Shown: positions 33,410 to 42,590, counted from the stretch's first letter. The stretch: DNA of 64,000 nt from Christensenella massiliensis (GCA_900155415.1 LT700187.1:2232001-2296000); one strand, 5' to 3'. A program made the numbers and translations. The notes: generated by a model not told the origin, from the letters alone.

Positions 33410-35267
33410 GATCAATGTTTTGGATGAAGCGATTTATAAGCGGATCGCAGCCGGGGAAGTCGTGGTGAATCCTGCTTCTGTTGTTAAGGAATTGGTGGAG
33501 AATTCTATGGATGCAGAAGCTACTGCAATTACGATCGAAATCGCCCAAGGCGGAAAAGAGCTGATACGCGTCACCGATAATGGAGTTGGTATCATTGCTG
33601 AAGATGTACCGCTTGCCGTTCAAAAGCATGCAACGAGTAAAATTCGTTCACTCAGTGATCTGGAGCAAATAGAGACGCTCGGGTTTCGAGGTGAAGCCCT
33701 TTCCAGCATGGCGGCGGTGTCCCGTCTTACGATCAAGACCCGCCCGCATGATAGTGCAGAGGGTACTATACTTTCGGTCAGCGGTGAGCACCGTCCTGAA
33801 GTTTCTTCTGCCGGGCTTGCTGAGGGTACAACTGTCCGGGTAGAGAATTTATTCTATAATATTCCTGCGCGAATGAAGTTCTTGAAAAATACGGCACGGG
33901 AGACGGTGAACGTGACTTCTGTTGTCTCCAGATTGATTTTCGCTAATCCTCATATTGCCATCAAATATATCAATAATGGAAAGGTGATATATCACAGCCC
34001 GGGGAACGGAAGCCTGAAGGATGCTGTTATCGCCGTATATGGTAAAGATATCTCCCATAGACTGATCGATCTGGAATATCCGGGAGAAATTGCCATACAC
34101 GGTTTGATTTCCCGCCCGGATTTTTTATATAAAGGTACAAATCATATCTGCTTTTTCCTGAATAGCCGATATATCCAGTCTAGAAATCTCCAAGCCGCAG
34201 TTCTCCGCGGATATGGTGAGCGTTTGCTTCGCGGACATTTTCCATTTTCTGTCCTGCATGTCACGCTCCCGCCGGACCGTGCAGATGTAAACGTACATCC
34301 CGGCAAGCTGCAGGTGATGCTTTACGACGAAGCAGATGTATTGTCTGCGGCCGAACATGCAGTCCGTGCAGCATTAGAGGAGGACAGCAAGCCACCCGTG
34401 CTTTCTCTTCAGGATATTCCGCCTGCTTCTTCAGGAAGTCCGTCCGCGCCGTCAGTCAGCAAGGACAGCAAAGATCCTTCTTTTCATCATTATCCGCAGC
34501 TTCGGAGCGCAGAGAAGCTTTATCGAAACGATTGGAAGACTGCGGCACAGGAAAGTGGATATATAAGAACAGAGACATCTTCAGCGTATGGAGGAACATT
34601 CACGCCGAATCAGGATTTTAAAGAGATGATTCATTCTGTTGCCGAATATCATGCCCCTGTTTCAGAGCAGGAAATGATTGAGGACGTACGCCGCTTGCTC
34701 GATTACCGGATCATCGGGCAGATATGGAGTACCTATATCATCATCGAGTGTGCTGATTTACTTTATTTGATAGACCAGCATGCAGCGCATGAGCGTATCA
34801 ATTTCGAGCGTATGAAAAAAGCTGCCGCCGGAGGTACAGTTGCTGCTCAGGGGCTTTTGGTCCCTTATGTCACAACTTTAACGGCTGAAGATTTTTCCCT
34901 CCTTATGAAAAACAAAGATCTATTGAGTTCTCTTGGATTTGAATTGGAGGAGTTCGGTCCGCTTACTTTAAAATTCAGTTCGTTCCCGGCACAAATAGAG
35001 AAAAGCAGCGCTGAACAGCTGATCGAAGAAATACTATTCGAATTGAAAAACACCCGCGGCGATATCCTGCTGCAGCGCGAAGCCGTTATCCGTGCTTCCT
35101 GCCGTTACAGTATCAAGGCGGGCTATGAACTATCTGACGAGCAAATCGAAGAGCTCATGAAAGAAATTACGGAGCTTGATGCGATCCCCAACTGTCCTCA
35201 TGGGCGTCCGATCGCTATAGTACTCCAAAAAAGTGATTTGCAAAAAGGATTTAAACGGACCGTATGA
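33399..35267 (+). CDS. mutL: DNA mismatch repair protein MutL (endonuclease type)
   Basis: The 622-residue MutL has a GHKL ATPase (VVKELVENSMDA, DNGVGI, GFRGEALSS) and a C-terminal domain with the endonuclease motif DQHAAHERINFE (about 458-469) plus CPHGRP near the end. These match nicking MutLs of bacteria without MutH. A Pro/Ser-rich linker (about 330-375) separates the domains. It overlaps both mutS and miaA, so the order mutS-mutL-miaA is translated as a coupled set. Confidence 0.96.
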   Translation: MKHRINVLDEAIYKRIAAGEVVVNPASVVKELVENSMDAEATAITIEIAQGGKELIRVTDNGVGIIAEDVPLAVQKHATSKIRSLSDLEQIETLGFRGEALSSMAAVSRLTIKTRPHDSAEGTILSVSGEHRPEVSSAGLAEGTTVRVENLFYNIPARMKFLKNTARETVNVTSVVSRLIFANPHIAIKYINNGKVIYHSPGNGSLKDAVIAVYGKDISHRLIDLEYPGEIAIHGLISRPDFLYKGTNHICFFLNSRYIQSRNLQAAVLRGYGERLLRGHFPFSVLHVTLPPDRADVNVHPGKLQVMLYDEADVLSAAEHAVRAALEEDSKPPVLSLQDIPPASSGSPSAPSVSKDSKDPSFHHYPQLRSAEKLYRNDWKTAAQESGYIRTETSSAYGGTFTPNQDFKEMIHSVAEYHAPVSEQEMIEDVRRLLDYRIIGQIWSTYIIIECADLLYLIDQHAAHERINFERMKKAAAGGTVAAQGLLVPYVTTLTAEDFSLLMKNKDLLSSLGFELEEFGPLTLKFSSFPAQIEKSSAEQLIEEILFELKNTRGDILLQREAVIRASCRYSIKAGYELSDEQIEELMKEITELDAIPNCPHGRPIAIVLQKSDLQKGFKRTV

Positions 35268-36178
35268 AAGAAAGAGTATATGTAATCGTTGGTCCTACCG
35301 CTTCCGGAAAAACGGCAGCGGCCGTAGAGCTGGCAAAACGGATGGACGGGGAAGTAGTTTCCGCAGATTCCATGCAGATCTACTGCGATATGAATATCGG
35401 AACAGCTAAGCCGGATCAGAAAGAAATGCAGGGTGTCGTTCATCACATGATAGATATCGTTTCACCGGATGCCGCTTATTCCGTTGCAATGTTCCAGCGC
35501 GGCGCATTCGGATGGATACGTGATATTCTGAAACGCGGCAAAACTCCCATAGTAGTAGGGGGAACAGGACTTTATATCAATTCTCTCACTTACCGGCTCG
35601 ACTTTACAGAGACCGCTCATGATCCTGAATTTCGTGCTTTATTGGAAAAAAGGGAGCCTGCAAGCCTGCATAGGGAACTTGCGCAGGCAGACTCCGAAGC
35701 CGCCTTGCGTATCCATCCTCACGACAAAAAGCGTATCATTCGCCGGCTGGAGATCCTTCGTCATCAAAAAGAGCGGGGAAGTTATTCTTTCGGCGTTCTG
35801 AATGACGACTATGATTTTATCATGTCAGGACTCACAATGGAGCGCGCTCTCCTATATGACCGTATCGAACGGCGTGTAGATCAAATGATGGAACGCGGGC
35901 TTCTGGAGGAAGCGAGGAGCCTGTTCCAAAAATACGGCGATGCTCCGGCCTCTATGCAGGCAATCGGGTACAAAGAGTTCATTCCTTATTTCATGGGCTC
36001 TATCTCATTGGAAGAGGCAGTCGGTTTGCTCAAGAGAAATACCCGTCGCTATGCAAAGCGGCAGCTTACATGGTTCCGGCGCGATCAGAGGATCCGCTGG
36101 TATGATGTACAGGAAAACGGCATAACAGCAACTGAGCTTGCAAGGCAACTAAGTGAACAGGGGAGAGATAAAAAATAA
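35264..36178 (+). CDS. miaA: tRNA dimethylallyltransferase MiaA
   Basis: MiaA adds a dimethylallyl group to A37 of tRNAs reading UNN codons. The 304-residue protein has the P-loop GPTASGKT (10-17), VSADSMQIYCDMNIGTAKP, GGTGLYINSL and the C-terminal RRYAKRQLTWFRRD. The ATGA overlap with mutL is four bases. Its substrate comes from the same isoprenoid pathway as IspH/IspA encoded earlier in the window. Confidence 0.96.
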   Translation: MKERVYVIVGPTASGKTAAAVELAKRMDGEVVSADSMQIYCDMNIGTAKPDQKEMQGVVHHMIDIVSPDAAYSVAMFQRGAFGWIRDILKRGKTPIVVGGTGLYINSLTYRLDFTETAHDPEFRALLEKREPASLHRELAQADSEAALRIHPHDKKRIIRRLEILRHQKERGSYSFGVLNDDYDFIMSGLTMERALLYDRIERRVDQMMERGLLEEARSLFQKYGDAPASMQAIGYKEFIPYFMGSISLEEAVGLLKRNTRRYAKRQLTWFRRDQRIRWYDVQENGITATELARQLSEQGRDKK

Positions 36179-37449
36179 TGGATATCCTTTCATATATCAG
36201 TGATCAGTTTCATATCAGGCGCGAATTGGTACAGTTTGTTTTTGAATGCGAGGAAGATGTAAAACCAGTATTTCGAACACTTCAGGAAACCGCCCAGCTC
36301 GGACAGTTCCGCGTTATCGATGCATTTCAGAAAAATTGTGTTTCTGCACGGCATTTTTATGCGTCTACAGGCTATGGCTATGGAGATGAAGGACGGGAAA
36401 AACTCTGCCGTATATTTGCCGATACTTTCGGTGCAGAGGACGCCATTGTTTCTCCAATGCTGATGAGCGGCACACATGCGATCTCTACGGCGTTATTTGG
36501 ATTGCTGCGGCCGGGCGATACCTTATATTCCCTGACAGGAAAGCCATATGATACTTTACGCTCTACTTTATACGGGGCGAACGGGTCGTTGGAAGAATAT
36601 AATATCCGCTTTGCCTGTACTCCCTTGAAGGAGGATGGCAGTATTGATCTCGCCGCTGCTCTTTCCGCAATAAAAAAGGAACCGTCTGTTACGGTCATTT
36701 ACTTGCAGCGCTCCACCGGCTATGAAATTAGACCTGCTTTCACAACAGAGGCCATCGGCCATGTAATTTCTGTGATTCATAGGGAATTTCCCGACAAGAT
36801 CATTATGGTCGATAATTGCTATGGGGAATTCGTCTGTACAAAAGAACCAACAGCAGTTGGCGCCGACGTGATCGCCGGCTCATTGATCAAAAATCCGGGC
36901 GGCGGTCTTGCTCCAACCGGAGGTTATATCGCCGGCCGAAAACTACTGATCGAAAAAATAGCCGGGAGCTTTTCTGCTCCGGGGATCGGAACCGAAATCG
37001 GCTCTTATGCTTTCGGCTATCAGCAATATTTTCAGGGATTTTTCATGGCTCCACACACGGTTTGCCAGGCTTTGCAGGGTGTTGTGCTTGCAGCCCGTGT
37101 ATTCGAGCGGCTCGGATATCGTTCTCAGCCTGCCTATAATGCTGTACGCGGCGATATCACGCAGTCTATTATATTTGACAGCGAAGAACCTATGACTGGT
37201 TTTGTACGCGGCATACAGCGGGCCTCCGCGATCGACGGACATGTAGTTCCATACGCATGGGATATGCCCGGGTATGATGATAAAGTAATTATGGCGGCCG
37301 GAACCTTTGTGCAAGGCGCTTCTGTTGAGTTGACTGCCGACGGCCCCATGCGCCCGCCGTATGCAGCCTATCTACAGGGAGCGCTTACCTATGAGCACGC
37401 AAAGCTTGGAATATTGTATGCCCTCGATTCAATGGGAATAGCGCTGTAA
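36178..37449 (+). CDS. ynbB: methionine gamma-lyase family protein (YnbB, aluminium-resistance type)
   Basis: A 423-residue PLP-dependent fold-type I protein of the YnbB/'aluminium resistance' family. The PLP pocket is visible as MVDNCYGEFVCTKEPTAVGADVIAGSLIKNPGGG, whose Lys is the expected Schiff-base residue. The start overlaps the miaA stop (TAATG). In Firmicutes ynbB commonly follows miaA or hfq. The physiological reaction is not established; gamma-lyase activity is family naming only. Confidence 0.9.
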   Translation: MDILSYISDQFHIRRELVQFVFECEEDVKPVFRTLQETAQLGQFRVIDAFQKNCVSARHFYASTGYGYGDEGREKLCRIFADTFGAEDAIVSPMLMSGTHAISTALFGLLRPGDTLYSLTGKPYDTLRSTLYGANGSLEEYNIRFACTPLKEDGSIDLAAALSAIKKEPSVTVIYLQRSTGYEIRPAFTTEAIGHVISVIHREFPDKIIMVDNCYGEFVCTKEPTAVGADVIAGSLIKNPGGGLAPTGGYIAGRKLLIEKIAGSFSAPGIGTEIGSYAFGYQQYFQGFFMAPHTVCQALQGVVLAARVFERLGYRSQPAYNAVRGDITQSIIFDSEEPMTGFVRGIQRASAIDGHVVPYAWDMPGYDDKVIMAAGTFVQGASVELTADGPMRPPYAAYLQGALTYEHAKLGILYALDSMGIAL

Positions 37450-37463
37450 GCTTTTCCCATTAT

Positions 37464-38516
37464 TTACTTGCGCAATTTCACTGCTTTCGAGGCGCGTTTG
37501 CGGTTATCTTCCGACATGGCGGCATAATGCTTTCGCGTCGTATTAACATCCTTATGCCCGAGCACGTCTGCAACAAGATAAATGTCTCCCGTCTCATCAT
37601 AAAGCATCGTGCCGTATGTACTGCGCAGCTTATGCGGAGAAATCTTTTTCAGCGGGCTAGCGATGCGCGCATATTTTTTCACCATCAGTTCTACGCTGCG
37701 AACGGATATTCTCCTGTCCTGCATAGAAAGAAACAGGGGAGCGTCAAGCGCATAATTTCCCCGCTCCTTACGTTCGGAAAGATAGGCCTCAAGCGCTTCA
37801 GCTGCTTCATCGTCGAAATAAAGCATAACTTGGTTACCGCCTTTTCGCGTGACCTTAAAACAGCCGTTTTTAAAATCAATATCATTGATATTGAGAGAGA
37901 CCAGTTCCGATACCCGTATCCCCGTGGTCAGAAATAGAGTCAAAATGGCAACATCGCGTTTCACATTTTTTTTGTGATATTGTCTTTGCTTTTTAGTAAG
38001 CTGTTCACCGTTTTCCGCTATATCAAGCAAATTTGCCGCCTCATCGGGTTCTAAGCGTATAATCGCCTTTTCATGGATCTTTGGAGTATCCAGTAAATCA
38101 CATACGTTGCTTTCCAATATCCCTTTTCTATAATAATGCTTAAAAAAAGACCTTAGACATGCTACTTTCCGCGCTTTTCCGCGTTCATGATTTTCAATAA
38201 ATTTTTCGTCATTATCAGCCGCAGTATATAAATTCAAATAATCAAGAAAAAGATAGAGGTCATCGACCGTGACGGCTTTAAGGTCTTCTTTCGTAATAGA
38301 TGAGATGCTTTTTTCAGCAAAATAGGGAACTTCACGTATTAAAAATTGAAAAAAAATGCGAAGATCAGCCGCATAGTTAACGCGCGTTAAAATCGTTGAA
38401 GTATTTTCAACAGCAATAAAAAAGCTTGCTGTAAAGGAAGGAAGCTCTTTCATAATTTCCCGCAGCTTAAGGGTCATCTTTTGATTAAAATCCTGATGAT
38501 AATTGTTAGAATCCAT
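37464..38516 (-). CDS. Xer-type tyrosine recombinase
   Basis: A 350-residue tyrosine recombinase. Catalytic residues in order: R201 (TTGIRVSELV), K225 (VTRKGGN), H295 and R298 (PHKLRST), H321 (LGHKD), Y331 (TRKHYA). The N-terminal SAM-like domain (about 20-140) is long and the layout resembles XerS of streptococci more than XerC/D. It is convergent with ynbB, with a 14-base gap. It may be the chromosome-dimer recombinase or an orphan integrase; no adjacent cargo is seen. Confidence 0.85.
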   Translation of the reverse strand: MDSNNYHQDFNQKMTLKLREIMKELPSFTASFFIAVENTSTILTRVNYAADLRIFFQFLIREVPYFAEKSISSITKEDLKAVTVDDLYLFLDYLNLYTAADNDEKFIENHERGKARKVACLRSFFKHYYRKGILESNVCDLLDTPKIHEKAIIRLEPDEAANLLDIAENGEQLTKKQRQYHKKNVKRDVAILTLFLTTGIRVSELVSLNINDIDFKNGCFKVTRKGGNQVMLYFDDEAAEALEAYLSERKERGNYALDAPLFLSMQDRRISVRSVELMVKKYARIASPLKKISPHKLRSTYGTMLYDETGDIYLVADVLGHKDVNTTRKHYAAMSEDNRKRASKAVKLRK

Positions 38517-38593
38517 ATTAAGAAGAAAGCTCCTTTTAAATTAAAGCTTATAAAAAGCAAAAGAGAGAACTAAATTTTACTCCTTAGAAAGGT

Positions 38594-38599
38594 ATTATA
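38594..38599 (-). promoter_or_regulatory. -10 element of the Xer-type recombinase gene
   Basis: On the minus strand TATAAT preceded by TGG (extended -10, TGnTATAAT), 78 bases upstream of the start codon. No clear -35 element. Confidence 0.5.
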
Positions 38600-38624
38600 C
38601 CATAGAGAACAATTAAAATGCAAA

Positions 38625-38660
38625 CAACTATTCGCAAAACTTGTGTTTTGCGAATAGTTG
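38625..38660 (-). terminator. perfect 16-bp palindrome between the recombinase and rnhA
   Basis: CAACTATTCGCAAAAC (38625-38640) pairs perfectly with 38645-38660 around a TTGT loop. On the minus strand TTTGCATTTTAATTG follows, so it can terminate rnhA transcripts. Its length and position next to a recombinase leave a recombination-site role possible. Confidence 0.6.
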
Positions 38661-38694
38661 ATCCTTTCCCGCTTTTGCTGCTTTCAGTTATTTT

Positions 38695-39135
38695 TCAAGT
38701 GTTCTTTTTGATTTGCTCCCGCGCAAGCTTATCGCAACGGTTATTCATTTCATCGTCCGCATGTCCTTTGACCTTAAACCATTTTACTACATGGTTTTTC
38801 GATACATTTACAAGCTGTTTCCACAATTCCTGATTTTCCACCGGCTTTTTTGCCGCTGTTTTCCATCCATTTTTTTGCCACGCAATGATCCAGCCTTTAT
38901 CAAAAGCGTTGTGAATATAGGCGCTGTCTGTATATACTTTGACACTGCACCGCTCTTTTAAAGCCAAAAGTCCCTGCAGGGCTGCCATAAGTTCCATGCG
39001 GTTATTGGTCGTATCTGCCACAAACCCCGATAATTCCTTTTTGTTTCCTCTATAGTCGAGCACACAGGCCCACCCGCCGGGGCCCGGATTGCCGGAACAC
39101 GCTCCGTCGCAATATAAAATTACTTCCTTTAGCAT
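38695..39135 (-). CDS. rnhA: ribonuclease HI
   Basis: RNase HI degrades RNA in RNA-DNA hybrids. The 146-residue protein has the catalytic set D10 (YCDGACSGNPGPGG), E48 (NRMELMA), D70 (YTDSAYI) and the last Asp in GHADDEMNNRCD. The basic protrusion (KNGWKTAAKKPVENQELW) of the E. coli type is present. It lies 37 bases downstream of proC on the same strand. Confidence 0.95.
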   Translation of the reverse strand: MLKEVILYCDGACSGNPGPGGWACVLDYRGNKKELSGFVADTTNNRMELMAALQGLLALKERCSVKVYTDSAYIHNAFDKGWIIAWQKNGWKTAAKKPVENQELWKQLVNVSKNHVVKWFKVKGHADDEMNNRCDKLAREQIKKNT

Positions 39136-39172
39136 AAATTAGAATATCCTTTTTTAATTAATTGTGGCTCTT

Positions 39173-39955
39173 CTATTTAGAAAGCTCTCTTGATTTCGCT
39201 ACGCATGCGTCGACAGCCCACTCAACGACTCCGCGTATTTCATTCATATCAAATATTTTCATTGCTTCTATGGTTGTGCCGCCCGGCGAGCAGACATTAT
39301 GGATCAGCTGTGACGGAGTATCTCCCGTTTGCTTCAGCATTTCGCAGGCTCCCTCAAATGTCTGTACCGCAAGACGCAGAGATACATCTTCCGGCAAGCC
39401 ATGTTTGGCGCCTGCTTTCGCCAATGCATCGATGAACATATAAACGTATGCGGGTCCGCTGCCCGAAATTCCTGTAACGCTATCCATCAAATCTCCGCTT
39501 ACATACTCTATGATACCGAGTGGCTGAAATATGTGTTCAATGAAATTCTGCTCCTGTTCCGTAAAATCAGTCGGTATCTGAATACAAATAGCGCCTTTCC
39601 CTACCAGAAGCGGTGTATTGGGCATGATGCGCATAATACGTCCAGCAGGTTTCAATAAATCTCTTATCTTTTCCGTTCTAACTCCAGCAGCAATGGAAAC
39701 AAATGCTTTTCCTTCTGCTTTGATTTCCTGCAAAACATCCGGTAAAACATTCGGCTTTACACATAAAAAGATAATATCTGCCTTTTCGGCAACCTCATTG
39801 ACATTTTGGCATAAAGAAGCGCCCTCAAATTTTTTACATTTCGCTTGATCCTTATCATAGATGAAAAGGTCAGTGAATCCCGCTTTTTCCATACCGCCTA
39901 TGATAGCGGAAGCCATGTTGCCACAGCCTATAAATCCTGTTTTAAAACTTTCCAT
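39173..39955 (-). CDS. proC: pyrroline-5-carboxylate reductase
   Basis: ProC makes proline from pyrroline-5-carboxylate with NAD(P)H. The 260-residue protein has the N-terminal nucleotide-binding GFIGCGNMASAIIGG, FLCVKP, RIMPNTP and the family signature GSGPAYVYMFIDAL. The ATG at 39955 follows GGAGG; the frame is open 11 codons further without an RBS. Confidence 0.95.
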   Translation of the reverse strand: MESFKTGFIGCGNMASAIIGGMEKAGFTDLFIYDKDQAKCKKFEGASLCQNVNEVAEKADIIFLCVKPNVLPDVLQEIKAEGKAFVSIAAGVRTEKIRDLLKPAGRIMRIMPNTPLLVGKGAICIQIPTDFTEQEQNFIEHIFQPLGIIEYVSGDLMDSVTGISGSGPAYVYMFIDALAKAGAKHGLPEDVSLRLAVQTFEGACEMLKQTGDTPSQLIHNVCSPGGTTIEAMKIFDMNEIRGVVEWAVDACVAKSRELSK

Positions 39956-40039
39956 CGAGTCCTCCAAAGATGAATCCGCCTGATTCAATTATATTTTATT
40001 CTGTACTTTTACATTATACCATAATAAACTGAAATAGAA

Positions 40040-40071
40040 AGCCGTCTGCGCTGTGCGGGACGCAGACGGCT
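40040..40071 (-). terminator. terminator of catabolic unit 1
   Basis: An 11-bp stem AGCCGTCTGCG/CGCAGACGGCT with a 10-base loop; the minus strand continues TTCTATTTCAGTTT. The same structure ends unit 2 at 51649-51680. Confidence 0.8.
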
Positions 40072-40077
40072 CTTGCT

Positions 40078-40124
40078 ATCAAATAGATGTAGTTTCTTTC
40101 TAAAAGAAACTACATCTATTTGAT
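40078..40124. repeat. 22-bp perfect inverted repeat overlapping the nagB stop
   Basis: The left arm 40078-40099 pairs without mismatch with 40103-40124 around CTA. The right arm contains the last codons and TAG of nagB. In unit 2 the left arm is decayed while the coding arm is kept. Confidence 0.7.
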
Positions 40125-40829
40125 CGTCGTTATTATAGTTACATCCGGATGCAAACGCAGAAAAGATACCGGAAAATCTGTCCGCAGGCTCGTATCCTCC
40201 CAAAGCCGATGGATCGCTTCCTCCTTATCGTCCCCGTCTGCCACCAATATAATTTTTTTTGCTTTCAGGATCGTTCCCATTCCAATCGTAAGTGCCTGCT
40301 TTGGTACCTCTCCTTCATTCCTGAAAAAGCGTGCGTTTGCTTCTATCGTACTTTGAGTCAGCGTCACACAATAGGTCGCGTAATGGAGACTGTCGGCTGG
40401 TTCATTAAATCCGATATGTCCGTTTCTTCCTATGCCCAGAAACGCTGCGTCAAGACCGCCCAAGCCGTCTATCATCTGTTCATACTGCTCTGCCGCCTGT
40501 TCCGGGTTTTCCGCCATTCCATCCGGAACGTGCGTTTTTTCGAGATCCACATTCACATGGCGGTAAAGATTCTCATACAGGAAATGATAATATCCCTGCT
40601 CGCTTTCCCGGGAAAGTCCGACATATTCGTCCACATTGAAAAAATTCCCTTGGGAAAAATCCACTTTCCCCTCCTTGTTGAGTCTTGCTAAGGCCCGGTA
40701 GGTCCCTATCGGTGTTGAACCGGTAGGCAACGCAAATACCGCCGACGGTTTTCTATTCAGTTCTTCTGTCAAAAATTCAGCGGCTGTTTCGCTCATCTGG
40801 TCGTAGCTGTCTGTTAGGATAAAATTCAA
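40116..40829 (-). CDS. nagB: glucosamine-6-phosphate deaminase (unit 1)
   Basis: NagB converts glucosamine-6-phosphate to fructose-6-phosphate and ammonia. The 237-residue protein has FALPTGSTPIGTYRAL, FNVDEYVGL and the active-site GIGRNGHIGFNEP. The start is TTG at 40829 behind GGAGGG; the same start is the only one available in the unit 2 copy. It is the last gene of the unit, followed by the terminator. It differs from the unit 2 copy at only a few residues (for example YDQM versus YEQM). Confidence 0.92.
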   Translation of the reverse strand: MNFILTDSYDQMSETAAEFLTEELNRKPSAVFALPTGSTPIGTYRALARLNKEGKVDFSQGNFFNVDEYVGLSRESEQGYYHFLYENLYRHVNVDLEKTHVPDGMAENPEQAAEQYEQMIDGLGGLDAAFLGIGRNGHIGFNEPADSLHYATYCVTLTQSTIEANARFFRNEGEVPKQALTIGMGTILKAKKIILVADGDDKEEAIHRLWEDTSLRTDFPVSFLRLHPDVTIITTIK

Positions 40830-40864
40830 CTCCCGCCCTCCTTTTTCCACTCATAAAATATGGT

Positions 40865-40900
40865 AAGGCGCCGAATCACAAGTATCGGCGCCTTGTCTTT
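40865..40900 (+). terminator. orphan tRNA-Trp-type terminator in unit 1
   Basis: AAGGCGCCGA (40865-40874) pairs with TCGGCGCCTT (40885-40894), followed by GTCTTTT. The identical hairpin in unit 2 directly follows a tRNA-Trp gene; here no tRNA is present upstream. Confidence 0.75.
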
Positions 40901-40914
40901 TGCCAGCAAGTCCT

Positions 40915-41619
40915 TTACGGCAGCAAACGCTTTGTACTGAACCGCGGCCAACCGGCGTATTGCCGAAATCCCTCGGCGTATGGAACGCCGCACTGCAATC
41001 CCCGGTATTTTGAACAGGTACGTACAAAATCTATGAAATCTATTTTGTCATGCTCCAGCATCCATTTGATCTGACTCTCGTGGCATGCGAGCATTTTCAG
41101 TTTCGTTTCGATCGTCTCTGTTACGTCAACATATTCCGTTGGCACGAAATTGATCCCCGCGAGCGTATCCATATAAAAAATCGGAACGATTTCACCATAT
41201 GCCTCGGTTGCAGTTTGAATATGAGGAATGGACGAACCGAAGCTTGCATGAAAAGCCAATTGGCTCGTCTGCTGATGATCGCGCATGTAATCGTCCGGAT
41301 TATGCGTAATGATCAGATCCGGCTTGGCATAACGCACCACCTCAATGAGCCTGTTGATCGTCTCCCGTTCCGACGCCTCTACATGCATATCTCCTACGTC
41401 TATGTTGATCGATTCCGCTCCAATCAGCGCCGCAGCATCCTCCGCTTCCTTGGTGCGCATTTTACGCAGCTCGTCCGGCATGATCACTACATGCCCCAGA
41501 TTTCCGTTCGCCACATGGCACATGATCACTCTGTCGCCGCGTTCCGCATATTTTGCAAGCGTTCCTGCACAGCCGATCTCAAGGTCGTCCGGATGACAAC
41601 CGATCGCTAATATATTCAT
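40915..41619 (-). CDS. PIG-L family deacetylase (unit 1)
   Basis: A 234-residue zinc-dependent de-N-acetylase of the PIG-L/BshB/LmbE family, which removes acetyl groups from N-acetylglucosamine-type sugars. The metal-binding AIGCHPDDLEIGC is at the N-terminus, with VGDMHVE, ITHNPDDYMRDH and a C-terminal EGFRQY. The ATG at 41619 follows GGGGAGAG. It ends 20 bases from the terminator at 40865-40900. It probably deacetylates the imported amino sugar; no phosphorylated-substrate specificity can be read from sequence. Confidence 0.9.
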   Translation of the reverse strand: MNILAIGCHPDDLEIGCAGTLAKYAERGDRVIMCHVANGNLGHVVIMPDELRKMRTKEAEDAAALIGAESINIDVGDMHVEASERETINRLIEVVRYAKPDLIITHNPDDYMRDHQQTSQLAFHASFGSSIPHIQTATEAYGEIVPIFYMDTLAGINFVPTEYVDVTETIETKLKMLACHESQIKWMLEHDKIDFIDFVRTCSKYRGLQCGVPYAEGFRQYAGWPRFSTKRLLP

Positions 41620-41644
41620 AATAAGGACTCTCCCCTTTCCATGT

Positions 41645-42469
41645 TCAGATCTCAGACAATTCAAGTGTTACCGTATAGCTTTCACTGGTATGCGGCGCTA
41701 CCCACTTCACATATCTTCCCTCATTGATCGCATTGGGCGTTCCCAGCCACGGCTCTGCCGTTACGAGCCCATCGAATAAGGTGCATACCACCAATGCTTC
41801 AAATGCATCGTCCGTTTGTATCGACACTTGATATCCGTCCGCCTGATTTATGATCTTTGTTTCGTTTGAATGCTTTTTACTGAATACATAATCTCCGGGC
41901 TTTGTGAAATCTATCTCACTGTCATAACGCCGCTTTGTTCCATCCAGATAATTCACATATTCTTCCATATCGATCTTATATCTTAATCTGCTTTTGTCTG
42001 AGACCTTAAAATAGTGGTGCCAGCCAAAATAGTGCGGCATGGGCCTATCGGAACGGTTGCGGACCACAGCGTTGAATACCACGTGACCGTTTTCCATACG
42101 ATAGGTGACCTCCAGACGAAAATCAAAGGGAAAATGCTCCTGCATGGATGTTTCGTTATTCGTGATATACAGCGTTACGCTGTTTTCTGTTGCTTCCTGT
42201 ATCCCGAACGCCGCATTTTTGACGAGTCCGTGAAACGGCATCGCATATTCTTTCCCATCTATCGTGTACCGGTCGTCGGCTGTCCGGCTTGGAAATGGGA
42301 ACAGCACCGGGCAGCCGCCTGCTAATACATTTGCAGTGGACAGCATGTTTTCATCTGCGCATATAATCGCCTTTCCGTTATAGAAAAGCTTTCCCAACAT
42401 TCCGCCATAATCCGGAACAATCTCTCCGATAAGATTATTTTCTTTATTTTGTATAATTAATTTTCTCAT
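41645..42469 (-). CDS. aldose 1-epimerase/mutarotase family protein (unit 1)
   Basis: A 274-residue galactose-mutarotase-like protein with FPFPSRTADDRY, MPFHGLVKN (catalytic-type His) and MPHYFGWHHYF, ending in the conserved acidic VTLELSE. It would interconvert sugar anomers. The first 19 residues (MRKLIIQNKENNLIGEIV) differ from the unit 2 copy, after which the proteins are identical. Upstream sequence is also different, so a recombination boundary lies near residue 20. Confidence 0.85.
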   Translation of the reverse strand: MRKLIIQNKENNLIGEIVPDYGGMLGKLFYNGKAIICADENMLSTANVLAGGCPVLFPFPSRTADDRYTIDGKEYAMPFHGLVKNAAFGIQEATENSVTLYITNNETSMQEHFPFDFRLEVTYRMENGHVVFNAVVRNRSDRPMPHYFGWHHYFKVSDKSRLRYKIDMEEYVNYLDGTKRRYDSEIDFTKPGDYVFSKKHSNETKIINQADGYQVSIQTDDAFEALVVCTLFDGLVTAEPWLGTPNAINEGRYVKWVAPHTSESYTVTLELSEI

Positions 42470-42519
42470 ATTTGTTCCTATCCTACAATCTTATGTCAAA
42501 ATAGAATTATGATGATAAA

Positions 42520-42564
42520 TTGTCAGGGGATTGCATTTTGAATGATCCATCAACCCCCTGACAA
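42520..42564 (-). terminator. hairpin between SDR-A and mutarotase, unit 1 only
   Basis: TTGTCAGGGG (42520-42529) pairs with CCCCTGACAA (42555-42564) around a 25-base loop; the minus strand continues TTTATCATC. Unit 2 has a short 34-base gap at this place with no such structure. Confidence 0.5.
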
Positions 42565-42590
42565 CACTTGTTTATATACGGCATTATCTA

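Noticed and set aside
40078-40124. Reading the palindrome as a CRISPR repeat or transposon end
   Set aside because: It occurs once in intact form with no spacers, no target-site duplication and no transposase; it overlaps the nagB stop.
40149-40691. Plus-strand frame opposite nagB (also 51819-52301)
   Set aside because: It is duplicated only because nagB is duplicated; no RBS or known domain.
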